From positions 460,290,844-460,354,843 of the forward strand of contig NC_058522.1 of assembly GCF_904849725.1 (NCBI RefSeq): a stretch of 64,000 nucleotides of DNA, read 5' to 3'. Both the position numbers and the translations under genes were made by a program. Positions 9,858 through 22,696 of this stretch are shown piece by piece (the first letter of the stretch is position 1; the number at the start of each line of letters is the position of its first letter). Source of the DNA: Hordeum vulgare subsp. vulgare (Eukaryota > Streptophyta > Magnoliopsida > Poales > Poaceae). Below the pieces are notes generated by a model. That model ran no database searches, was not told where the DNA came from, and saw only the letters and a list, made by a program, of their open reading frames with translations.

Positions 9858-12800
9858 TTGAAGCCTGTCTCACCCCTTCAAGATATCATGATAGGTGCCT
9901 TTTGGAATATTAGGGGTTTGGGTCAACCTGGTAAAATACAGCGTCTGAGGGACTTTATTTGTAAAAACTTGGTAGATTTGGTTGGTTTCTTTGAAACCAA
10001 GAGAGAGGTTATTGATAGTAACACTTTAAATGTAATTGCTGGTAGTAAGAATTTTTCTTGGCATCAGTTACCTGCAATTAAAAGTGCGGGGGGTGTCCTT
10101 GTGGGCATTAATAATGATTTATTTGATACTATTGGTTTTGTCAACAAAAAATACCGTGTGGTTGCTACTATTAAAAACAAACAAGATGGGAAAGTGTGGC
10201 AGTTTGCTGCTATCTATGGTACCTCTTATAATGATTTTAAAATGGATTTTATTGCTGAATTGCATGAGGTGTTGAGTTGTGCTACTTATCCCATTCTCCT
10301 GGGTGGTGATTTCAATCTGGTTAGCTCTGATTTGGATAAAAGTAATGGTGTTGTAAACCATTCTACGTCTTTTCTTTTCAATGACTGGGTTAATAAATGG
10401 GGTCTAATGGAGATTCATGTTGCTAACAGGAAATATACTTGGTGCAACAATCAGAATGACCCTATTTATGTTACTATTGATAGAGTGTTTGCATCCCCTT
10501 CCTGGGATGCTATCTTTCCACTATCTGTGTTGAGGGCTTTGCCTAGGATTGGTAGTGATCATACCCCACTAATATTAGACACTTTGGCTCGGAGAGTTGT
10601 CTCTCCTAAACTTTTTTGGTTTGAGAAGTGGTGGCTGGATCAGCCTGACTTTTGGGGTGTGGTTGAAACTAGTTGGAATACTCCCTGTTTAGGTGATAAA
10701 GTAATTGATGTTTGGATCATTAAAACCAAACGTCTGAGGAAGAAAATTAAAGGGTGGAGTGCTAATATAGAAGCTGCTATCAAGAAGAAAAAGAGGGAGT
10801 TGATTCAGGAATTTGATATACTTGATGTTTTTGCTGAATCTAACCGTGGTTCCCAGGATGATCAAAAACGTATGAAAGAGATCAAATCCGAGTTAGAAGT
10901 TATAATGAGAAAAGAAGAGTCTGCTTTGTGGCAACGATCTAGAGATAGGAGAATTAAAGAGGGGAACAAGAATAATGCATATTTTCATGCTTTGGCCGAT
11001 CACCGGCATCGTAAGAATCATCTGTCTGAGTTGATGGGTGATCATGGTCTTGTTTTTACTACTGATGAGATGTTACCTATTGCTACTGCTTTTTACAAGA
11101 ATTTATTTGCTAAAGAAGAAAGACATAACATGTAGTTGGCCCCTGCCTTTTGGCAGGAGGATGAAAAGATTTCTGACTGTGAAAATGATGAGCTTCAAAA
11201 GCATATATGTGAGGAAGAGGTTAAAAATGCTATTTTTAGTTCTTATGCTAGTGGTTCTCCTGGTCCTGATGGTTTTTCCTTTCTCTTTTACCAGTCCTTT
11301 TGGGAATTGGTCAAGTCTGATCTTATGGCCCTGGTGAAAGATTTTGAGGAAGGCAATTTGGAATTACATAGATTAAACTTTGCTTTAATCATTCTTCTCC
11401 CTAAGGAACCAGAAGCTAATACTATGAAAATTTTAGACCTATCAGCCTTAGCAATTGTGTGGTTAATATTTTGTCAAATATTCTTACCAATAGATTATCC
11501 CCTATTTGCAATAGGCTGATTTCCCCAAATCAAACTGCTTTCATCAAAGGCAGATATATTCTTGAAAGTGTGGTCCTTGCTCATGAAGTGATTCATGAGG
11601 TTAAAAAATCTAATAGACCCGGGCTTGTGCTCAAATTAGATTATGAAAAAGCATATGATAGAGTTAGTTGGGGATTCCTCTTTGATATGCTTGAATCTAG
11701 GGGTTTCTGCCCTAAGTGGATTTCTTGGATCAAGTGCCTCTTATTTCAAAATACTTTTAGTGTCAGATTGAATGATACTACATGCCCTTATTTTATGAGT
11801 GGTAAAGGTCTTAAGCAAGGGGATCCTATATCTCCTCTTATTTTTAATTTAGTTGCTGATGTCTTTTCTAAGATGTTATTCAAAGCTGCTGCTCAGGGTT
11901 TGATCTCTGGTTTGCTTGACTATGCCATTCCTGGGGGAGTAATTAGTCTTCAATATGCAGATGATACTCTCCTCTTTTTAGAGGACTCTGTTGAAAAAGC
12001 TAAGAATTTTAAATGGATTTTGTCCTGCTTTGAGAATCTTTCTGGGATGAAAATCAATTTCCACAAAAGTGATCTAATTACTATTAATGTTGATGAGTAC
12101 AGGGCCAAGTCTTTTGCCCAGATTTTTTGCTGTAATATAGGATCCTTTCCTATTAAATATCTTGGGGTGCCTCTTCACTATGGTAAGTTGAGGAGGGAGG
12201 ACTTGCAACCTTTGATTGATAGGATCATCAAGGGCATTTCTGGTTGATTGGGTAGGTATCTTACTTTCACGGGGAAAATTGTGTTGTTATGTGCTTGTAT
12301 TGTAAGCATCCCTGCTTATCTAATGGCATTTGTGAAGTTCCCTAAATGGGCTATCAATGCCATTAACTCCCAGATGGCTCACTTTTTGTGGGGCAATATG
12401 GGGGATCAACATAAGTTCCATTTGGCCAAATGGGGTTTGGTGTCTAGAAAGAAGGATTTTGGAGGTTTAGGGATCCCTAATATTAGAGATTATAATATGG
12501 CACTGTTGGCTTCCTGGGGAAAAAAATTAGGAATAATTCTGGGGACTGGAAAAATGTGATTGCTTATAAGTATGATGTGACTTGTCCAAATATTTTTGGA
12601 CCAAAACAAAATTTGGATCTCCTTTCTGGAAAAGTGTTTCCTTGGCTTTACAAGCATCTAGGAATTTTTATCACTGGAAAATAGGAAATGGTGCTAATAT
12701 AAGTTTCTGGCATGATGTTTGGGCTGGGGAGTGTTCCCTTAAAGTAAGGTTTTGGAAATTGTTTGACATGTGTAATCAACAAGAATGTGCTGTGGCCCAA

Positions 12801-13523
12801 GTTTGGGATGGGGTGACACTTAGACTATCTTTTAGAAGGTGTGTTGATCATAGTGGGCTAAGTGATTGGGGAATGCTTATTAATCATATAAAGAATTATC
12901 CTTTATCTGATTCTCTTGATACTCATGTTTGGGAGTTGGAATCAAAAGGCATTTACTCTGTTAAGTCTTTTTATAATTGTACCAACTTTGGAGGTGTGGT
13001 ATCTCCTTTTGGAGACTCTTTATGGAAAACTTTGTGTCCTCAGAAAATACATGTGTTTTTGTGGTTGTGTTTATATAACAAATCCTTGACTAGAGATAAT
13101 GTGGCTAAGAGGAAAACAATTGAGGATAAATCTTGCCTATTTTGTAGTGAAGATGAATCCATCCAGCATTTATTTTTTGAGTGTGTGAACTCTAACCTGA
13201 TTTGGGATATTCTATCTGATTTCTTTAAGATTTGCAGAATAAGTTGCATTAGTGAGGTTGCTTCCTTTTGGAAAGTTAATAAACAGAAGCCTATTCTTAA
13301 CTTGGTAATTGCTGCCTCCTTGTGGAGTATATGGAAATTAAGAAATGAATTCTGTTTCCAGGGGCGCAAATGGAAAAGTCTGGACTGCAACATTGTCAAG
13401 TTAAGAGGGATTTTTGTTCGATGGGAAGTTCTTTGTGGCGCTGCTCAGCAAACCGAACTGAAGCAGTTCATTCGACTGCAGGACAAGCGTCGGGGGGAGA
13501 TCCTGAGGATTGCTTGGCGATGA
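9858..13523 (+). pseudogene. LINE ORF2: endonuclease, reverse transcriptase, zf-RVT (broken)
   Basis: Order: an apurinic-type endonuclease (GAFWNIRGLGQ near 9890, GGDFNLV near 10305, GSDHTPLIL near 10553), reverse transcriptase (LKLDYEKAYDRVSW near 11630, GKGLKQGDPISPL near 11805, YADDTLLF near 11955), and a C-terminal zf-RVT region (FWHDVWAGE, PQKIHVFLWLCL, CLFCSEDESIQHLFFEC). The enzyme nicks DNA and copies LINE RNA at the target. This copy has an in-frame TAG at 11133-11135, a frameshift in the A/T run near 11425-11434, an in-frame TGA at 12245-12247 and a frameshift near the A-run at 12521-12527. It is therefore inactive. Confidence 0.92.
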
Positions 13524-13684
13524 TCTGAAGACCTATCCTTATCCTTAGTTTCTTTTCTCCCTTGGTAGTTTATCTTGGCTTGTAATAAAAGTAGACTACT
13601 TTGCACTTTCCAGGATAGCTTCCTTTGTTGGGGTCTGCCTGTGGTTATTTTCGGTTGGTGCGTTAACTGCTGTGTAGCTGGTTT
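13524..13684 (+). other. LINE 3' untranslated region, first part
   Basis: Non-coding sequence after the ORF2 stop, containing TAATAAAAG near 13583 that could act as a polyadenylation signal. It is interrupted at 13685 by the copia element and continues at 22621. Confidence 0.7.
13680..13684 (+). repeat. TSD GGTTT, left copy
   Basis: GGTTT precedes the copia element at 13680-13684 and follows it at 22616-22620, giving an exact 5-bp duplication. Confidence 0.9.
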
Positions 13685-15517
13685 TGTTGGGGAACGTCGC
13701 ATGGGAAACAAAAAATTTCCTACGCGCACGAAGACCTATCATGGTGATGTCCATCTACGAGAGGGGATGAGTGATCTACGTACCCTTGTAGATCGTACAG
13801 CAGAAGCGTTAGAGAACGTGGTTGATGTAGTGGAACGTCCTCACGTCCCTCGATCCGCCCCGCGAACAATCCCGCGATCAGTCCCACGATCTAGTACCGA
13901 ACGGACGGCACCTCTGCGTTCAGCACACGTACAGCTCGACGATGATCTCGGCCTTCTTGATCCAGCAAGAGAGACGGAGAGGTAGAAGAGTTCTCCGGCA
14001 GCGTGACGACGCTCCGGAGGTTGGTGATGACCTTGTCTCAGCAGGGCTCCGCCCGAGCTCTGCAGAAACGCGATCTAGAGGAAAAACTATGGAGGTATGT
14101 GGTCGGGCAGCCGTGAGAAAGTCGTCTCAAATCTGCCCTAAAAGCTCCATATATATAGGAGGAGGGAGGGGGGCCTTGCCTTGGGGTCCAAGGGACCCTC
14201 AAGGGGTCGGCCGAGCCAAGGGGGGGAGGACTCCCCCCCCCAAACCGAGTTGGACTTGGTTTGGTGGGAGGAGTCCCCCTCCCGTCCCACTTCCTCCCTC
14301 TTTTTTTTTTCTTTTCCTTTGATTTACTTCTCTTGGCGCATAGGCCCCCTTGGGGCTGTCCCACCAGCCCACTAAGGGCTGGTGTGTCTCCCCAAAGCCT
14401 ATGGGCTTCCCCGGGGTGGGTTGCCCCCCCCCCCCCCCCCGGTGAACTCCCGGAACCCATTCGTCATTCCCGGTACATTCCCGGTAACTCCGAAAACCTT
14501 CCGGTAATCAAATGAGGTCATCCTATATATCAATCTTCGTTTCCGGACCATTCCGGAAACCCTCGTGACGTCCGTGATCTCATCCGGGACTCCGAACAAC
14601 ATTCGGTAACCAACCATATAACTCAAATACGCATAAAACAACGTCGAACCTTAAGTGTGCAGACCCTGCGGGTTCGAGAACTATGTAGACATGACCCGAG
14701 AGACTCCTCGGTCAATATCCAATAGCAGGACCTGGATGCCCATATTGGATCCTACATATTCTACGAAGATCTTATCGTTTGAACCTCAGTGCCAAGGATT
14801 CGTATAATCCCGTATGTCATTCCCTTTGTCCTTTGGTATGTTACTTGCCCGAGATTCGATCGTCAGTATCCGCATACCTATTTCAATCTCGTTTACCGGC
14901 AAGTCTCTTTACTCGTTCCGTGATACAAGATCCCGCAACTTACACTAAGTTACATTGCTTGCAAGGCTTGTGTGTGATGTTGTATTACCGAGTGGGCCCC
15001 GAGATACCTCTCCGTCACACGGAGTGACAAATCCCAGTCTTGATCCATACTAACTCAACTAACACCTTCGGAGATACCTGTAGAGCATCTTTATAGTCAC
15101 CCAGTTACGTTGCGACGTTTGATACACACAAAGCATTCCTCCGGTGTCAGTGAGTTATATGATCTCATGGTCATAGGAATAAATACTTGACACGCAGAAA
15201 ACAGTAGCAACAAAATGACACGATCAACATGCTACGTTTATTAGTTTGGGTCTAGTCCATCACGTGATTCTCCCAATGACGTGATCCAGTTATCAAGCAA
15301 CAACACCTTGTTCATAATCAGAAGACACTGACTATCATCGATCAACTGGCTAGCCAACTAGAGGCATGCTAGGGACGGTGTTTTGTCTATGTATCCACAC
15401 ATGTAAATGAGTCTTCATTCAATACAATTATAGCATGGATAATAAACTATTATCTTGATACAGGAATTATAATAATAACTATACATTTATTATTGCCTCT
15501 AGGGCATAATTCCAACA
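13685..15517 (-). repeat. 3' LTR of the Angela-type copia
   Basis: 1833 bp, almost identical to 20788-22615. It has long G and C runs (14221-14240, 14427-14440) and a T run near 14302 that differ in length between the two LTRs. Confidence 0.9.
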
Positions 15518-15529
15518 GTCTCCCACTTG
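15518..15529 (-). promoter_or_regulatory. Polypurine tract of the copia element
   Basis: On the minus strand AAGTGGGAGAC abuts the TGTTGGAATT start of the 3' LTR, the normal place for plus-strand priming. Confidence 0.85.
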
Positions 15530-15569
15530 CACTAGAGTCAATAATCTAGCCCTCACATCACCATGTGAA

Positions 15570-18500
15570 TTACATTGTAATAAATCTAACACCCATACAG
15601 TTCTGGTGTCGATCATGTTTTGGCCGTGGAAGAGGTTTAGTCAGCGGGTCTGCTACATTCAGATCCGTGTGCACCTTGCATATATTTACGTCCTCTTCCT
15701 CGACGTAGTCGTGGATGAGGTTGAAGCGTCGTTTGATGTGTCTGGTTCCTTTGCTAAGGCAATGGCACCAGTGTTGTCACAGAACAAGGTTATTGGATCC
15801 AGTGCACTTGGCACCACTCCAAGATCCGTCATGAACTGCTTCATCCAGACACCCTCCTTAGCCGCCTCCGAGGCAGCCATGTACTCTGCTTCACATGTAG
15901 AATCTGCTACGACGCTTTGCTTGGAACTGCACCAGCTTACTGCACCCCCATTAAGAATAAATACGTATCCGGTTTGCGACTTAGAGTCGTCCGGATCTGT
16001 GTCAAAGCTTGAATCGACGTAACCTTTTACGGCGAGCTCTTCGTCACCTCCATACACGAGAAACATCTCCTTAGTCCTTTTCAGGTACTTCAGGATATTC
16101 TTGACCGCTGTCCAGTGATCCACTCCTGGATTACTCTGGAACCTACCTGCCATACTTATGGCTAGGCTAACATCCGGTCTAGTGCACAGCATTGCATACA
16201 TGATAGAACCTATGGCTGAAGCATAGGGGACGGAGCGCATATGCTCTCTATCTTCATCAGTAGCTGGGCACTGAGTCTTACTCAATCTCGTACCTTGTAA
16301 CACTGGCAAGAACCCTTTCTTGGACTGTTCCATTTTGAACCTTTTCAAAACTTTATCAAGGTATGTGCTTTGTGAAAGTCCTATCAGGCGTTTTGATCTA
16401 TCCCTATAGATCTTAATGCCTAGAATGTAAGCAGCTTCTCCTAGGTCCTTCATAGAGAAACTTTTATTCAAGTAACCTTTTATGCTCTCCAAAAGCTCTA
16501 CGTTGTTTCCAATCAGTAATATGTCATCCACATATAATATTAGAAACGCCACAGAGCTTCCACTCACTTTCTTGTAAATACAAGATTCTCCAACCACTTG
16601 TATAAACCCAAATGCCTTGATCACCTCATCAAAGCGTTTGTTCCAACTCCGAGATGCTTGCACCAGTCCATAAATGGATCGCTGGAGCTTGCACACCTTG
16701 TCAACATTTTTAGGATCGACAAAACCTTCGGGTTGCATCATATACAACTCTTCCTTAAGAAAACCGTTAAGGAACGCCGTTTTGACATCCATCTGCCAGA
16801 TTTCATAATCGAAAAATGCAGCTATTGCCAACATGATTCTGACGGACTTAAGCATCGCTACGGGTGAGAAGGTATCATCGTAGTCAACTCCTGGAACTTG
16901 TGAAAAACCCTTTGCCACAAGTCGAGCTTTATAAACGGTCACATTACCGTCAGCGTCCGTCTTCTTCTTAAAGATCCATTTGTTCTGAATAGCCTTGCGG
17001 CCCTCAGGCAGTATCTCCAAAGTCCACACTTTGTTCTCATACATGGATCCTATCTCGGATTTCATGGCTTCTAGCCATTTGTTGGAATCTGGGCCCACCA
17101 TTGCTTCTTCATAATTTGCAGGTTCATTGTTGTCTAACAACATGATTGATAAGACGGGATTACCGTACCACTCTGGAGCAGCGCGTGATCTCGTCGACCT
17201 GTGTGGTTCAACAGAAACTTGAACTGGAGTTTCATGATCATCATCATTAACTTCCTCCTCAACCGGCGTCGCAATGACAGAGGTTTCCCCTTGCCCTGCG
17301 CCACCATCCAGAGGGATGAGAGGTTCGACAACCTCGTCAAGTTCTATTTTCCTCCCACTCAATTCTCTCGAGAGAAACTCCTTCTCGAGAAAAGTTCCGT
17401 TCTTAGCAACAAGCACTTTGCCCTCGGATTTGAGATAGAAGGTGTACCCAACTGTCTCTTTTGGGTAACCTATGAAGACACACTTTTCCTCTTTGGGTTC
17501 CAGCTTTTCAGGCTGAAGCTTTTTGACATAAGCATCACATCCCCAAACTTTAAGAAACGACAACTTTGGCCTTTTGCCATACCACAGTTCGTATGGTGTC
17601 GTCTCAACGGATTTCGATGGTGCCCTATTTAAAGTGAATGCAGCTGTTTCTAATGCATAACCCCAAAATGACAACGACAAATCAGTAAGAGACATCATAG
17701 ATCGCACCATCTCTAACAAAGTACGATTTCGACGTTCGGACACACCATTACGCTGTGGTGTTCCAGGCGGTGTTAACTGCGAAACAATTCCACATTGTCT
17801 TAAGTGAGTACCAAACTCGAAACTCAGATATTCACCCCCACGATCAGACCGTAGGAACTTGATCTTCTTGTTACGATGATTTTCCACTTCACTCTGAAAT
17901 TGCTTGAACTTTTCAAATGTCTCAGACTTGTGCTTCATCAAGCAGACATAACCATATCTACTTAAATCGTCAGTGAAGGTGAGGAAATAACGATATCCGC
18001 CGCGTGCCTCCACGCTCATTGGACCACACACATCGGTATGTATGATTTCCAACAAGTCACTTGCACGCTCCATTGTTCCGGAGAACGGAGTCTTAGTCAT
18101 CTTGCCCATGAGGCATGGTTCGCACGTGTCAAGTGAATCAAAGTCAAGTGACTCCAAAAGTCCATCAGCATGGAGTTTCTTCATGCGCTTTACACCAATA
18201 TGACCCAAGCGGCAGTGCCACAAAAATATGGCGCTATCATTGTTCACTCTAACTCTTTTGGTTTCAATGTTATGTATATGCGTATCGCTATCAAGATTCA
18301 ATATGAACAATCCTCTCACATTCGGTGCATGACCATAAAAGATGTTACTCATAGAAATAGAACAACCATTATTCTCAGACTTAAAAGAGTAACCGTCTCG
18401 CAATAAACAAGATCCAGATATAATGTTCATGCTCAACGCAGGCACTAAATAACAATGATTTAAGTTCATCACTAATCCCGATGGTAGCTGAAGTGACACT

Positions 18501-19531
18501 GTGCCGACGGCGATTGCATCAACCTTGGAACCGTTTCCTACGCGCATCGTCACTTCGTCTTTCGCCAGCCTTCGTCTATTCCGCAATTCCTGCTTCGAGT
18601 TGCAAATGTGAGCAACAGAACCGGTATCGAATACCCAGGCACTACTACGAGAGCCGGTTAAGTACACATCAATAACATGTATATCAAATATACCTGATTT
18701 TTCTATGCCCGCCTTCTTATCTGCCAGATACTTGGGGCAATTGCGCTTCCAGTGACCCATACCCTTGCAATAGAAGCACTCTGTTTCAGGCTTAGGTCCA
18801 GCCTTGGGTTTCTTCGACGGATTGGCAACAGGCTTGCCGCTCTTCTTCGAATTGCCCTTCTTGCCTTTGCCGTTTCTCTTGAAACTAGTGGTCTTGCTCA
18901 CCATCAACACTTGATGCTCTTTACGGAGTTCACACTCTGCGACTTTCAGCATCGCAAACAACTCGCCGGGAGACTTGTTCATCCCTTGCATGTTGTAGTT
19001 CAACACAAAGCCTTTATAGCTTGGCGGCAGTGATTGAAGGATTCTGTCAGTGATAGCTTCTTGCGGGAGTTCAATCCCCAGTTCAGCCAGACGGTTTGAG
19101 TACCCAGACATTTTGAGCACATGTTCACTGACAGACGAGTTTTCCTCCATCTTGCAAGCATAGAATTTATCGGAGGTCTCATACCTCTCGATCCGGGCGT
19201 TCTTCTGAAAGATAAACTTCAACTCCTGGAACATCTCAAATGCTCCATGACGCTCAAAGCGACGTTGAAGTCCCGGTTCTAAGCCATACAAGACTGCACA
19301 TTGAACTATTGAGTAGTCCTCCTTACGCGCTAACCAAGCGTTCTTAACATCCTGATCAGCCGTAGCGGGTGGTTCATCTTCTAGCGCAGCATTAAGGACC
19401 TAATCCTTCTTCCCAGCTTGTAAGATTAGCTTAAGATTACGAGCCCAGTCTACAAAGTTGCTTCCATCATCTTTCAACTTAGCTTTCTCTAGGAACGTAT
19501 TAAAATTCAGGATGACACTTGCGTGAGCCAT
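15570..19531 (-). pseudogene. Copia gag-pol polyprotein with one stop and one frameshift
   Basis: The start ATG is at 19531-19529. A TAG at 19402-19400 interrupts gag about 44 codons in, then a 1201-codon frame runs from 19291 to 15686. Domains: gag (UBN2-like), zinc knuckle CFYCKGMGHWKRNC, protease WVFDTGS, GAG-pre-integrase HCRLGH, integrase HTDVCGP / FTDDLSRYGY / SDRGGEY, reverse transcriptase DVKTAFLNG and YVDDILL, RNase H CEAEYMAASEA. Near 15750, just after the LFCDNTGAIALAKEP motif, the frame shifts; the normal C-terminal RNase H tail can be followed in another frame to a stop at 15572-15570. Protein products would package and integrate element RNA; this copy could only be helped in trans. 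Confidence 0.92.
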
Positions 19532-20770
19532 GATCTACAACACAAATATATACAAAGTGGACTTAGACTATGTTCAAGACAATTAGAGTTCAACTTAATC
19601 AAATTATATGCTAAACTCCCACTCAAAAAATACATCTCTCTAGTCATTTGAGTGGTTCATGATCCACTTACACTATCCCAAGTCCGATCATCACGTGAGT
19701 TGAGTATAGTTTCAGTGGTAAGCATCCCTATGCTAATCATATCAACTATATGATTCATGATCGACCTTTCGGTCTCATGTGTTCCGAGGCCATGTCTGCA
19801 CATGCTAGGCTCGTCAAGCTTAACCCGAGTGTTCCGCGTGCGCAACTGTTTTGCACCCGTTGTATGTGAACGTTGAGTCTATCACACCCGATCATCACGT
19901 GGTGTCTCGAAACGACGAACTGTAGCAACGGTGCACAGTCGGGGAGAACACAATTTCGTCTTGAAATTTTAGTGAGAGATCACCTCATAATGCTACCGTC
20001 GTTCTAAGCAAAATAAGGTGCATAAAAGGATTAACATCACATGCAATTCATAAGTGACATGATATGGCCATCATCTCGTGCTTCTTGATATCCATCACCA
20101 AAGCACCGGCACGATCTTCTTGTCACCGGCGCCACACCATGATCATCCATCAACGTGTTGCCATCGGGGTTGTCGTGCTACTTATGCTATTACTACTAAA
20201 GCTACATCCTAGAAAAATAGTAAACGCATCTGCAAGCACATATGTTAGTATAAAGACAACCCTATGGCTCCTGCCGGTTGTCGTACTATCGACGTGCAAG
20301 TCGATATTTCTATTACAACATGATCATCTCATACATCCAATATATCACATCACATCGTTGGCCATATCACATCACAATCATACCCTGCAAAAACAAGTTA
20401 GACGTCCTCTAATTTTGTTGTTGCATGTTTTACGTGGTGACCAAGGGTATCTAGTAGGATCGCATCTTACTTACGCAAACACCACAACGGAGATATATCA
20501 GTTGCTATTTAACCTCATCCAAGGACCTCCTCGGTCAAATCCGATTCAACTAAAGTTGGAGAAACCGTCACTTGCCAGTCATCTTTGAGCAAAGGGGGTT
20601 ACTCGTAACGATGAAACCAGTCTCTCGTAAGCGTACGAGTAATGTCGATCCAAGCCGCTTCAATCCAACAATACCGCGGAATCAAGAAACGACTAAGGAG
20701 GGCAGCAAAACGCACATCACCGCCCACAAAAACTTTTGTGTTCTACTAGAGAAGACATCTACGCATGAAC

Positions 20771-20786
20771 CTAGCTCATGATGCCA
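20771..20786 (-). promoter_or_regulatory. Primer-binding site, initiator-tRNA-Met type
   Basis: Directly after the 5' LTR end the minus strand reads TGGCATCATGAGCTAGG, a slightly changed version of the TGGTATCAGAGC-type PBS used by Angela/BARE elements. Confidence 0.75.
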
Positions 20787-20787
20787 C

Positions 20788-22615
20788 TGTTGGGGAACGT
20801 CGCATGGGAAACAAAAATTTTCCTACGCGCACGAAGACCTATCATGGTGATGTCCATCTACGAGAGGGGATGAGTGATCTACGTACCCTTGTAGATCGTA
20901 CAGCAGAAGCGTTAGAGAACGCGGTTGATGTAGTGGAACGTCCTCACGTCCCTCGATCCGCCCCGCGAACAATCCCGCGATCAGTCCCACGATCTAGTAC
21001 CGAACGGACGGCACCTCCGCGTTCAGCACACGTACAACTCGAAGATGATCTCGGCCTTCTTGACCCAGCAAGAGAGACGGAGAGGTAGAAGAGTTCTCCG
21101 GCAGCGTGACGGTGCTCCGGAGGTTGGTGATGACCTTGTCTCAGCAGGGCTCCGCCCGAGCTCTGCAGAAACGCGATCTAGAGGAAAAACTATGGAGGTA
21201 TGTGGTCGGGCAGCCGTGAGAAAGTCGTCTCAAATCTGCCCTAAAAGCTCCATATATATAGGAGGAGGGAGGGGGACCTTGCCTTGGGGTCCAAGGGACC
21301 CTCAAGGGGTCGGCCGAGCCAAGGGGGGGAGGACTCCCCCCCCAAACCGAGTTGGACTTGGTTTGGTGGGAGGAGTCCCCCTCCCTTCCCACTTCCTCCC
21401 TCTTTTTTTTTCTTTTCCTTTGATTTACTTCTCTTGGCGCATAGGCCCCCTTGGGGCTGTCCCACCAGCCCACTAAGGGCTGGTGTGTCTCCCCAAAGCC
21501 TATGGGCTTCCCCGGGGTGGGTTGCCCCCCCCCCCCCCGGTGAACTCGCGGAACCCATTCGTCATTCCCGGTACATTCCCGGTAACTCCGAAAACCTTCC
21601 GGTAATCAAATGAGGTCATCCTATATATCAATCTTCGTTTCCGGACCATTCCGGAAACCCTCGTGACGTCCGTGATCTCATCCGGGACTCCGAACAACAT
21701 TCGGTAACCAACCATATAACTCAAATACGCATAAAACAACGTCGAACCTTAAGTGTGCAGACCCTGCGGGTTCGAGAACTATGTAGACATGACCCGAGAG
21801 ACTCCTCGGTCAATATCCAATAGCGGGACCTGGATGCCCATATTGGATCCTACATATTCTACGAAGATCTTATCGTTTGAACCTCAGTGCCAAGGATTCG
21901 TATAATCCCGTATGTCATTCCCTTTGTCCTTCGGTATGTTACTTGCCCGACATTCGATCGTCAGTATCCGCATACCTATTTCAATCTCGTTTACCGGCAA
22001 GTCTCTTTACTCGTTCCGTGATACAAGATCCCGCAACTTACACTAAGTTACATTGCTTGCAAGGCTTGTGTGTGATGTTGTATTACCGAGTGGGCCCCGA
22101 GATACCTCTCCGTCACACGGAGTGACAAATCCCAGTCTTGATCCATACTAACTCAACTAACACCTTCGGAGATACCTGTAGAGCATCTTTATAGTCACCC
22201 AGTTACGTTGCGACGTTTGATACACACAAAGCATTCCTCCGGTGTCAGTGAGTTATATGATCTCATGGTCATAGGAATAAATACTTGACACGCAGAAAAC
22301 AGTAGCAACAAAATGACACGATCAACATGCTATGTCTATTAGTTTGGGTCTAGTCCATCACGTGATTCTCCCAATGACGTGATCCAGTTATCAAGCAACA
22401 ACACCTTGTTCATAATCAGAAGACACTGACTATCATCGATCAACTGGCTAGCCAACTAGAGGCATGCTAGGGACGGTGTTTTGTCTATGTATCCACACAT
22501 GTAAATGAGTCTTCATTCAATACAATTATAGCATGGATAATAAACTATTATCTTGATACAGGAATTATAATAATAACTATACATTTATTATTGCCTCTAG
22601 GGCATAATTCCAACA
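20788..22615 (-). repeat. 5' LTR of the Angela-type copia
   Basis: 1828 bp with TG..CA ends, nearly identical to the LTR at 13685-15517. It should hold the promoter of the element. Confidence 0.9.
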
Positions 22616-22620
22616 GGTTT
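22616..22620 (+). repeat. TSD GGTTT, right copy
   Basis: Second copy of the 5-bp duplication of 13680-13684; LINE sequence continues after it. Confidence 0.9.
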
Positions 22621-22684
22621 ATGGGTTTTTCTGCTCCATCTATAAAAGTGGGGTAGGGGGGAAACCCCTTTCGTTAAAAAAAAA
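22621..22684 (+). other. LINE 3' terminus and A-tract
   Basis: The last 64 bases of the LINE end in TTCGTT followed by a run of As. The run is followed at once by the second copy of the 15-bp target duplication (22682-22696). Confidence 0.85.
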
Positions 22685-22696
22685 GATGTTCTTAGT
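22682..22696 (+). repeat. Right target-site duplication of the LINE
   Basis: AAAGATGTTCTTAGT, identical to 635-649; the As merge with the poly-A tail. Confidence 0.9.

Larger units (their letters stand above)
13685..22615 (-). mobile_element. Complete Angela/BARE-type Ty1-copia retrotransposon
   Basis: An 8.93-kb LTR retrotransposon on the minus strand. The 5' LTR is 20788-22615, the 3' LTR 13685-15517 and the internal region 15518-20787. LTR ends are TGTTGGAATT..CCCCAACA; the PBS is at 20771-20786 and the PPT at 15518-15529; the TSD is GGTTT. The single gag-pol frame has the copia order protease, integrase, RT, RNase H. By eye the two LTRs differ at fewer than about 20 substitutions plus homopolymer lengths (about 1%), so insertion was recent. 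An in-frame stop in gag and a frameshift near the gag-pol end mean this copy cannot make the full polyprotein. Confidence 0.92.
650..22684 (+). mobile_element. L1-type LINE retrotransposon, near full length, split by two LTR insertions
   Basis: Non-LTR retrotransposon on the plus strand, in three blocks: 650-2612, 7985-13684 and 22621-22684, about 7.7 kb without inserts. It has a long 5' region with its own open frame, ORF1 (zinc knuckles plus a DUF4283-like domain), ORF2 (endonuclease, reverse transcriptase, zf-RVT) and a 3' tail ending in an A-tract. The 15-bp TSD flanks the whole. Removing the first insertion (with one CTACC copy) restores a continuous ORF1 frame across the junction, which shows the blocks belong together. 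ORF1 and ORF2 carry frameshifts and stops, so the copy is dead, and both LTR insertions are younger than it. Confidence 0.9.

Noticed and set aside
13942..14515. Several overlapping frames in the copia LTR (also at 21045-21613)
   Set aside because: They lie in G/C-run-rich LTR sequence, occur in both LTRs, and differ by homopolymer length; composition is Gly/Pro/Arg-rich with no domain.
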